A stretch of DNA of 64,000 nt from Aphrophora alni (taxonomy: Eukaryota; Arthropoda; Insecta; Hemiptera; Aphrophoridae): NCBI GenBank assembly GCA_963513935.1, contig OY740774.1:89602424-89666423 (forward strand), written 5' to 3'. A program made the position numbers and the translations under genes. The notes beneath the pieces are model-generated. The model was not told the origin of the DNA and ran no database searches. It was given only the letters and a program-made list of their open reading frames with translations. Positions 41,206-49,800 of this stretch are shown here, in pieces. Every line of letters starts with the position of its first letter. The first letter of the stretch is position 1.

Positions 41206-42059
41206 CATGTAAAAGAATAAATGTTTGTATATTTTTCATTTGTTTTTATATTGTTACCTTTAATCTACTACTTTTATTCCTCGTTATGAAACGATTTCTT
41301 GTATTTGAATGTTAGCTCCGTCTTGTGTTGTCTTATAGCACAAATAGACAAACAGTTGAACCTATTTTAATTCGGTTTATACTAAGCTTTTCTTATATTG
41401 GTCTACGCTATGGTCAGACCAAATTATAAAAGTTGAGCCATACTTGTTTGGCACGATGGTGGAATTTATGAAAAAAGGGCTATCCTTAGTCGTTTAAACT
41501 GCAAGGATATTTGGTTTATAAAACTTGGTTTTATTTCGATTATTGTAGCTCAAAAAACACTTAAGATGGCGTAATTATCGTTGAAACTTGTTTGGGGTCT
41601 ATTAATATAAAGATATTGTGTGTACGTTTTATTTTGTAATACTTATTACCTTACCTTTTAAAATGTTTAAAACACATTTTACCAAATAGGGAAACCTGAA
41701 ATGAAGTAGACCTCCAGCTTGGGAAAATGATTTGGGCTCTAAAATTTCTAATCCACAGAATTTTTATCAACGAAAAATGATAAGGTATTTTACCTTTTCG
41801 GACTATGGATAGTTTTTTATCTTTGGAGAATAATTTTGAGCAAAATACCAAATCTAATATAAATTTCACTTCCTATTTGACAGCTTTGTTTTTAAAGATA
41901 CGAGTTGACACGAACACAAAAAAAAAGGTACGAATTATTGCTTTTATTTTGCAATTTAAATATGATTGTTTCATCAAGTTATATACTGTTTTATTATCAA
42001 CATTAAACAAAAGGTATTGTATGCAAATAAAAGTCGTGTATGGAACATTTGATAACTTT
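41206..42059. other. Non-coding stretch between satellite and duplicated module
   Basis: No gene supported; the frames at 41,651-41,869 (minus) and 41,805-42,071 (plus) are short and AT-driven. A segment near 41,700-41,790 (GGGCTCTAAAATTTCTAATC) has weak similarity to 44,850-44,910. Confidence 0.5.
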
Positions 42060-42215
42060 ATAGTTTTGTAAAAATATCGTTTTATATGACACGTGCGAAC
42101 TCTATTGGGAAATGAAATAAAACAAATTTATTGTTCAACTATTCCTGTTAGAGTTTATATTTGGTAATTTATAACTTAAAAGTTATAGCTATTGTGACCT
42201 CTCTCTCTGGTATTC
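42060..42215 (+). repeat. Duplicated flank module A, copy 2
   Basis: Second copy of the 36,610-36,770 segment, with the same order of conserved words. In this copy the distance from module A to module C is about 335 bp instead of about 1 kb, so a deletion here or an insertion in copy 1 separates them. Confidence 0.85.
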
Positions 42216-42544
42216 TAAACTTATGACGCGACAATTTCTTGTAGCCAATTGTGTCTGGTGGCACCATTTTTGGTTCTCATTAACCTTTAAGGTGTAGCTT
42301 CGTTTCCACGATTATTCAGACAAATTTTTTAACAAAATTACTGGGGCAAAAACATTGCAGAAACTTTCTCACTCATCCATTCCTAAAACTCTAAAAAGGT
42401 AATCATGATGAAAAATGTCTGTAGTTGTCAGTCAAAAATCTAAGTGTTTCATCAAAAACTATAAATACATGTTGGTGTTATTTAAAAATTATTATTATGA
42501 TTATTTAAAAAAGTGATTGGTGGTTGTACTCAGAGCAATATATA

Positions 42545-42796
42545 TTTAATTGTGTAACCTCCAAGATATCGCAGAATGTCTTGCAGAGAGAAGTTTCTGA
42601 CACGCAGTCAAATATGAGAAATACAAAGCTTTTACTTACAGAAATCGTAATGTTTCGGCAATTGGATACTTCCAATACAGTCCATTTATCTACGAAAAGT
42701 CGTAAATTATAACTGTTCTAATTTATGTTACTAGAGAAAATATAGTTTTGTTTGAACTGCCTCAAGAAGTCAAATAGAACCTTTGTTTGGTTACAT

Positions 42797-42798
<2 letters not shown>
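42545..42798 (+). repeat. Duplicated flank module C, copy 2
   Basis: Second copy of 37,785-38,068. It stops at GGTTACATCTTTA, where a TA microsatellite and then a Tigger element intervene before a satellite unit appears at 43,880. Confidence 0.85.

Positions 42799-42799
<1 letters not shown>

Positions 42800-42843
<44 letters not shown>
42800..42843. repeat. (TA)n microsatellite
   Basis: About 44 bp of AT/TA dinucleotide directly abutting the left end of the Tigger element, which duplicates a TA on insertion. Confidence 0.97.
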
Positions 42844-42846
<3 letters not shown>

Positions 42847-43091
42847 TGGAACCTCCCATATCCGACCTTCCCACATCCGACTCCTCCCGATATCCGACCG
42901 TCCGTCTGTCTATTGTTTACTCGCGCTCTCACAGTCCGTTTCTGTTCGCGAGCCTGTACAGACTTGAAAAAGTGACTCATCGATACAGTAGAGTCCCGCA
43001 AACTCAGCGTAATGTGGACCGGAAGTGTGCCGAGTTTGTGAAATGCTGGGTTATCGGGAATAAGGGCAAAAAATAAATGTAATTTAAACCC

Positions 43092-43297
43092 AAAGCGGCG
43101 GCGATATCAAAAGACTTTGTCGAAAGCGGTATCCCATTGTCGGCAGTGTAAAAACACCGCGGCGGCAATATCAAACGACTTTGTCGATACCGGTATCCCA
43201 ATGTTGGCGACGAAAAAATACCGCGGCACCAAAGCGGCGGCGATATCAAACGACTTTTTCGTTAGCGGTATCCCATTGTCGGCGGCATAATAACACC
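43092..43297 (+). repeat. CpG-rich tandem repeat, three units of 64-75 bp
   Basis: Units at about 43,092-43,158, 43,159-43,222 and 43,223-43,297, with a trailing fragment to about 43,312. Shared words are GCGGCGGCGATATCAAACGA, CTTTGTCGA, GCGGTATCCCATTGTCGGC and a terminal AACACC. The repeat is internal to the Tigger derivative and is much richer in CpG than the rest of the window. The overlapping minus-strand frames merely follow the repeat. Confidence 0.9.
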
Positions 43298-43467
43298 GCG
43301 GCATTGGCACCCGTCAATATAGCAGACATACACCTGCAAAAACGTTTGATGGGCCGCTTTTTTTCCACGAATCAATTTAGTATGCATTATGGAAAATATA
43401 ACATTTCTTTTCAGTTTTCTTTGACAGGTACGCACAGTATATACAGTAAATAAAAATTAGCGAGTTA

Positions 43468-43572
43468 CGAAAACGGAAGCGTGTGTTGGTTTCGTTTGAG
43501 ACGCGGTTAAATGTGTTAAAAAGACTTGACAGAGGGGAATCTGTAAAAAAGCTTTGTGACGAGTTTAACGTA
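43468..43572 (+). pseudogene. Pogo/Tigger transposase N-terminal HTH fragment
   Basis: 35 codons read RKRKRVLVSFETRLNVLKR, then LDRGESVKKLCDEFNV, the first helix-turn-helix (psq/CENP-B N-terminal type) of pogo-like transposases, which binds the terminal repeats. Immediately after it the sequence degenerates into a GTAAAAGTTTAACGTAA duplication and the catalytic DDE domain is absent. The fragment is in the same orientation as the element and confirms its family. Confidence 0.85.
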
Positions 43573-43870
43573 AAAGTAAAAGTTTAACGTAACAGTAAAA
43601 GTTTGAAATGTAAAATCATTACAACTTGTAAATGATAATCAATAGTTTTACAAGTTGAATATACAATATTTACGTATTTAATTTCATGTCAGGAAATGTT
43701 TGAAATGTATACACAATATTTTTAAAGGTGTAATAAAGTTGTATTACAGTACTGTGTGGCATTTTTTGTACCTGGGAACGGCATTTTACGCTCCTCCCGA
43801 TATCCGACCTTTTGGCTGTTCCGACCACGGCCCGGTCCCGTCATGGTCGGATATGGGAGGTTCTACTGTA

Positions 43871-44060
43871 TATATAATCTACTGGAGGTTAAGTACTCGG
43901 GAGTTAATTGCATCCTACAATTAAATTGCGAGTGTTGAAGTTGTAAGTGCTTCATTAACGATATCGTTTTGTTTCGGAGGGAATTAATGGCAGAACAAAA
44001 TAAAAATACACTGTAAACACTCATATTAGAGCTCTATCAAATTTATGTTTAAATAAATTG
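43871..44060 (+). repeat. Satellite unit, third locus
   Basis: Starting at AATCTACTGGAGGTTAAGTA and with AATTGCATCC at 43,916, one nearly complete 216-bp-type unit follows (CAATTAAATTGCGAGTGTTG, CGGAGGGAATTAATGGCAGA). It directly follows the right end of the Tigger element, so the Tigger and the TA tract separate it from duplicated module C. Confidence 0.9.
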
Positions 44061-47000
44061 AAAGGAAAGTTTATCAATTATACTTGGTAAAGTTGTTTAT
44101 ATTCATCTTATTCATCTGTTTGTAAAGCAGTCCATTATATGAATTTATAAAAATAATTGTTGTATGATTTCTTGACTTACATATTCAAGTTCTCCTACAC
44201 AAATTATCCTGATTTATTTTCACAAATTCTCCTACTACTAGGAGACCTAATCTAATACAGACGCAATCATCATTTGGGATTGAAAACTTTTAGAGTATAA
44301 AGTAACATACTTCAATAAAAACCCTAAAGAAGAATATAGGGTATAGAAGAATATAGAAGAATATTGGAAAAGAGAAAGAAAAGTCTCTTTCTACTGAAAC
44401 TTTTCTGACTCCAATTTGAATAATCATCAAATTGGCAGGTTTTATTAAAACTATTAATTTTAACTTAAAAACTTTTATGTAACCCTCGTTTCACTTGATC
44501 AACACGTTGCAACTAACTCTAATGTTATCTTTTTACTCGTCTTTGAATTACAAAAAATATAGTTTATTAATATCTTGTTTATAAGGCTACACAATTATAT
44601 GAGTATTCACTATTGAGTTATATTCAGTGTTTGTGTGTTGAATGCTACACATTACAAAATTCAACAATGTTCGGCACAACAAGGCCTTACATTAATAGAA
44701 TTACAACATATAAATAAGATTTTTATTAAGTGAAAAATACTTTTAATTATTAAGGTAGTGTGTTTAAATGAACACGTCTTAATTTTACAAATGATTTATG
44801 TTTAGATTCAAAGTGTTGAACACTTTGTAGTAATTATGAAAATCTAAAATGAAGCTGGTAAAATTTATTTTGGCTCTAAACTTCACAATTCACTGATTTT
44901 TTAGCAATACATTTTTGAGATGTTTGATATTAAGACTTCATCTAACTACCCAACAAAAATTATAGTAGTTCAAATGATGAGCAACACATTTTGTTTGGAT
45001 CTTTAAGGAATAAAACAAAAAATCAAAATTCATGTAACGTATTTTAATATATTAAAATTTTCCGCCTTGTTTTCACGGTAGTTTACTCAAATGTTTGAGT
45101 TTATACATGAAATGAAAAATACAACTAGATTTACGATCGCAAAAAGCCCAAAACAGATTTGATAAAAGTTTTTCCACCTATGTGTTTGTTGTAGCTTACT
45201 GCACTGAAGTTTGAAATTTCCAATTTTCGACAATTAATTAACACAGAAGAATCAATTAAAAGTATAAGTCGGTCGTGTTATGCCTTGAAAACTCCAAAAC
45301 TAAATACATTCTCTTTAGTTTAATACAAATAAAGTGTTTATATTGTATTTTCTGTTATCGCACATTCTCTTTGGAGTGATTTACGTTGCAGTGATTATTT
45401 GCTTAAACTCATTTCATGATTACAGATCCTGTATAACTTTGCCAGGACTTGGTGATTGTTAAAGTTGCAGATAATTAAATTGGAAGACTTCCAAATGACT
45501 CCTGGCACAGCCACCACAGACAGATAACAAGGTATATGATTAGATACTAATTGAAATCATTAATTACACTATAGAAATTTTCTTCGCTTTGGTTAAGTAA
45601 TGTATAGTAGGATTTATGATATACTGCCTGGTATTGAAGTCTACGTACATGCATTTACCATCAATACTGTGTCTCAATAGAATAAAGCTGTTAATAAAAT
45701 ATAAATTAGTTTTTGGAAGTTTGTAGTTAAATTTTATTAGTTAATAAGTATTCATTCCAAATAAACACAAAACATAAAGTCCAAAACACAAATTTAATTT
45801 ACGAATTAAATAATTAAATGTAAACTTCCATTGAGAGAGCTGAAGTAATCTACTGAACTTTGCCTTCTTATTTTTGTAATATTTTTGTCACCTAAAAGGG
45901 GATAAACATTTTAATTTGATACAACAGATTTAGTACACATTGTGATGATATTTAGTGTATCTAGTTGGTTAAACTACCTTCAAATTTGTTATGTGGGTAT
46001 TCTAAAGAATCAATTATAATTAAATTTGTAAAATTGTTTTTATGGTAAAGGATGTTAAAATAGTTTAAATTATTTTAAATGGTCAATAACCAGTTAGCTA
46101 ATTTGTAAACTCAAGTCAAATTAAAAATCTGTTTGTTCCCTATCGACGTATTGTCGAGTTTTAATTCCGTTGTAAAAGTTGATGGTCTGGCAACTCGTTT
46201 TCAAGATACAGCGATGGTTACTTTTTGTTTCAACGTTTTACCATGGTAATTAACTCCTCTCATCCGTTCCAACTAACACATGTTGCTATAGAAAACATAA
46301 AAAAGCAAGTAAGTGTTTGTTACTCACACACTCCACTACTAGTTTTATAATAGTGAGTACGTTAGCTTTAAGCTCTGTATCTTGGATAGTCTGATTTAAC
46401 AACACAGGAGTACAAGCACTGCGTAATATGGTAAGTATATTCAAAGTTTCACTTTTATAATATGCTTAATTTAACTTAAATATAACCGGCAACAACAGCT
46501 GATATTGAGCAATCATGAGCAATAGATCACCTTCAAATAATATCGAAAATATTTTGCTGTCAATTGGGGTGATCTCTTATAAAGTACTCCCAAATTATAA
46601 CATGTTAGTTTATGTGATATATTTACAAAGGACGTAAGCAAGTATGGTTGTATATTGTGGATTCAGTTCACTTTATCTTCTGAAAAAAAAATATTCTACG
46701 CTTTAATCTCTGGAACAAACATTATGAAATATATGAGAGCTTAAGGAAGATGGCTTAGGGTGTCTTTTCCTTTAACATAATGGACTAAATATATTTGTTA
46801 TAAGTTTATGTATTGTGGGAGAACGTAGTGGTAAACAGATGTTTTATGTGAGCATTTCTGTTCTTTTACGGCTGCGTGTCCAAAACAAAATATTTACAGC
46901 TTAATGTTTGCTGTCGTATATTATTTACATTATATACAATTTTACGCCATGAATGCAAACATTCATCACATTAAATTTAATGTAAGTTATTTAACCAACT

Positions 47001-48503
47001 TACTGATCGATCTACATAGTGCTTTTTCAAAGTTCTAAAACTTGATAACATTTTCAGTTAATTTTTGTGTTATGTAGTTTTTTCACAAATACAAATTTTA
47101 CCCTTTTTGCATTTTTTTAATGATTATTTATTTTTACTTCACTGAATATATTGACTGAATTCTGTTATGAACTTTAGTTAGCTGACTAGTTCATCTGGAT
47201 ACAGTTACCATGGAGGATGTCTATTTATATCTGTATAGTTTTACACTATTTCGTCTTTGATATTGACGAATTTCTGTATTTAAATTTTGCAATACCAGTA
47301 AAACTTTTTTTTTCAAAACCACATTCTCTCCTCCAGTTGTTTTAGATCTTCTTTCCAGGTTTTCACATTACGTATCCTCTTGTTACGTAAGATATCACAC
47401 CCATTAGTTTTACAACTTCTATTCTAAAAACACAATCTACATAGTAGTACTACGGTATACTATGTTGGTTCCGTTATCAAAACTATTAATGCCTATAGTC
47501 TTTTGGATCTTTTAAACCAGTTGTCCGACCAGTCAGGACGAAGTAATAATTATAATATAATTTGTCTACGCGGTCCTTTTATAACTCTAGTTCATACAAG
47601 AACACTTCAACGATTCTGTTAACGAGATGTCTTAACCAATCACAACAAAATACAAAGATTCTTTTAAAGAAAGGAAGTGACTTGTAGATCACATGACCAA
47701 AGTGCCTGTAACAGCTTACTCTTTCCTCTTCTCGCGACATTAAACTTTATTGAGCTGTTGTCAGGATTTACGGGATTACATTTTATTTCATCTCTCTCAC
47801 GCAGAGTTTTATTTATTGCGTCATGGCATAATATATCTTGTCACATTATTCACACGTCTATAGTCTATAGAAGTAGACATTTAATGTGGAAATAGTTTTT
47901 TGTAAAATGGACTTTGAAGAATGACCTTGTAGACAGTTATTTAAGTTGTAAATTCTTAGCAAATGGTTAAAACTTTGAATCATTTTATAATATTGAAATA
48001 GGCAGATTCACAGGTCGGAAGGAACTTTTTTCTTAAAGAACCAAATTTATTTAAATAATTGTAAAACCTGATTTACGTGCCAAGATAGTTATGAACAATA
48101 AAACTACGATGAAATTGTTTCGTACGTAACTTTGTAATGTTACTAATTATTCTTGAAATCTAAAGATCAAAATACAATGTAATAAGCGGAAAATGTTTCA
48201 CAAATATGCACAAAATAATGTATTTGAAAGACAAATTTGTTATTTTTAAAAATTATCTAACGATATATATAAAGAGAAAAATAAGAGAAAATTAGTTTTA
48301 ACTTTATTAAAAACAGTCAATCGTTTTAACGAAATTTTATTTTATACAAATCGCAAACCAAATTGTTCTATAAAACTCTTACTTTTTATATATAACCTCT
48401 AAAAATTGACACATGTTTAATCTAATGTGCTTTTAAATGATTTTAGTTGATCTTCTGTTTTTATACCTATCGTATAGCTCAGTTTTAAGGGAAATCCAAC
48501 TAC
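44061..48503. other. Non-coding AT-rich stretch
   Basis: No gene supported. The only gene-like hint is at 46,430-46,440, where an ATG is directly followed by GTAAGTAT (listed in the findings). The frame at 47,677-47,895 has no recognisable domain. An antisense relative of the 115-bp repeat family (GTAGATTACTTCAGCT on the minus strand) lies near 45,826-45,862. Confidence 0.5.
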
Positions 48504-48600
48504 AATTGCAGTTAATATTAAATGTTGAGCTTGACTTATGAGAAAAATTATACAGTATAACAAACACACAGAACACAATTCTCACAAAAAATACGCCTAA

Positions 48601-48645
48601 GTATCAGACGCTTTTCAACGACAAGGTCGTCCTCTTCAGTGATAC
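48601..48645 (-). ncRNA. Hammerhead-ribozyme-like motif, left arm
   Basis: Minus strand: GTATCA, CTGAAGA, then a GACGAC-CTT-GTCGTT hairpin, GAAA, AGC, GTC, TGATAC. The outer GTATCA/TGATAC strands pair as stem I, and GTC precedes the predicted cleavage site. Compared with the right arm, the residue after GAAA is A instead of C, which removes one of the two possible stem III pairs. One G between CTGAAGA and stem II is unpaired. Probably decayed. Confidence 0.5.
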
Positions 48646-48716
48646 ACGAGCTACACCAATCAAACTATAACTTAACTTTATTAACTATATGTTATAGTGT
48701 GATTGGTGTAGCTCGT

Positions 48717-48761
48717 GTATCACTGAAGAGGACGACCTTGTCGTTGAAACGCGTCTGATAC
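48717..48761 (+). ncRNA. Hammerhead-ribozyme-like motif, right arm
   Basis: Plus strand: GTATCA (48,717-48,722), CTGAAGA, G, hairpin GACGAC-CTT-GTCGTT, GAAAC, GC, GTC, TGATAC (to 48,761). This is the order of a type I hammerhead with stem I formed by GTATCA/TGATAC, core CUGANGA and GAAA, and a very short stem III (A-U, C-G, 2-nt loop) before the GUC cleavage triplet. Very short stem III is described for hammerheads of Penelope-like retroelements. The single unpaired G after the core is non-canonical, so activity is uncertain. Confidence 0.6.
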
Positions 48762-48959
48762 TTAGGCGTATTTTTTGTGAGAATTGTGTTCTGTGTGTTT
48801 GTTATACTGTATAATTGCAGTTAATATGGAGTGATTATTTCTCATTATATGTAAAACAGAAGTTGTCTTAGCAAATAAATTCTTATGTGAATCTAATAAA
48901 AATGGTAACTGTTGAATTTTTTTGCATTAGCAGTGGGTATACCCTTGTGACACCTCAAC

Positions 48960-49800
48960 CTGCAAGGTTTTTTGTATACCTTCTATTCCTAAAATTCCTA
49001 GCTTAGTTCAAAGTTCTTCATGAGATTCAGAAATTGTCCAATCGGATAATTACTTCCTTTGGAGGTCTTGGAGATCCGGAGTCTCCTTTGTCCCAGTACT
49101 GCACACTTCAAAAATAGATGTTCTGATCTTTCAGGAAATGTTTTACAGAGTCTGCATCTCAAGACTCCTTGTAAAAGTCCCATGGTGATCAGATGTTCTT
49201 TAATGCACCATCTCCAGTCACGAAACTTAATATCTTCCTCATATTGTGTCTGGTTATAGTTCTTACATACTTCTGGAGTTTCTAATCTGATTTATATAGT
49301 GACCCTTAGAGTTTGCATCGTGAGGTTTCCTTCCACTTATAAGGTTTCTGTCTCTCTCCTCCTTCTTAAAAGGCTTGACCTTGCTACACTTCTGCTAATG
49401 CCTCATGCAGGTTTTGGACCAATAAAGGTTTTAGAGTTCACTTCTTTGCCAGTTTGACCGATTTTTCGTTTCCCTCAATACACTGTGGCCAGGAACCCAC
49501 CAAATCTCTTATTTGTTGCACGATCGAAAGTTTAATCAAGGTTTGAAAAGAGTTGTACACTAAATGGGACGTTAATTCGAGTGAACTCACAGCCTTGATA
49601 GCCGCCTGGCTGCCTAACCTGATTATATAAAGTTCATTGACGTATCCTCTTGTTAGACACAGTTAACCACATTCCAGAATCGTTACTTCTGCCTCGAAGA
49701 CTGTTTTTTTTTCTAGGGAACAACTAACTTCATCTCTGTTGTATTTCCATCTTTACCCGCTCTAGAGTTAGTGCGCGAGCCATCTGTATAAAAACTCTAT
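48960..49800 (-). pseudogene. RNase H domain and C-terminus of a jockey/R1/I-like LINE, antisense
   Basis: Read on the minus strand from 49,796: FYTDGSRTNSRAG (first RNase H motif, catalytic Asp in YTDGS), then after a frameshift TVFEAEVTILECG (with the conserved E-A-E) followed by an in-frame stop, LCLTRGYVNEL, SQAAIKAVSSLELTS (normally D-S-Q-A-A; the Asp is lost here, reading L-G-S-Q-A-A), then WPQCIEGNEKSVKLAKK (normally W-V-P-G-H-x-G-I-x-G-N-E-x-A-D). Further down, LRCRLCKTFPERSEHLFL and KCAVLGQRRLR (49,080-49,170) match the C-x-x-C...E-x-x-E-H-L-F-x-x-C motif at the end of these LINE proteins. Several stops and shifts and lost catalytic residues make it a dead copy. The upstream RT is missing. 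Confidence 0.8.

Larger units (their letters stand above)
42844..43868 (+). mobile_element. Tigger/pogo DNA transposon, deletion derivative (1025 bp)
   Basis: CAGTGGAACCTCCCATATCC at 42,844 and the reverse complement of 43,846-43,868 (CAGTAGAACCTCCCATATCC) form 23-bp terminal inverted repeats with one mismatch, flanked by TA on both sides (42,842-42,843; 43,869-43,870), as expected for the Tc1/mariner-pogo superfamily. Subterminal CTCCTCCCGATATCCGACC occurs near both ends in direct orientation. Inside are a GC-rich 65-75 bp tandem repeat and the start of a transposase. The composition is distinctly richer in G+C than the surroundings. Confidence 0.9.
48519..48812. mobile_element. Minimal Penelope-type element: two inverted terminal repeats with 15-bp target duplication
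   Basis: AATTGCAGTTAATAT occurs at 48,504-48,518 and again at 48,813-48,827, flanking the element as a 15-bp direct repeat. Within it, the arm 48,547-48,671 is the reverse complement of 48,691-48,816 with very few differences, around a 19-bp loop. A 28-bp tail (AAATGTTGAGCTTGACTTAT...) is at the left end. The same tail and arm recur at 54,837-54,985. There is no coding capacity. Each arm carries a hammerhead-like motif on its outward-reading strand, a property known for Penelope-like terminal repeats. Confidence 0.75.

Noticed and set aside
42752..43076. Overlapping YIYIYI-containing frames on both strands
   Set aside because: They arise from the TA microsatellite and the adjoining Tigger end; no domain is encoded.
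43004..43310. Minus-strand frames with repeated SFDIAAAL peptides
   Set aside because: The peptide repeat is just the translation of the GC-rich DNA tandem repeat in the Tigger derivative; the DNA period is not a multiple of three throughout and no start or family supports a protein.
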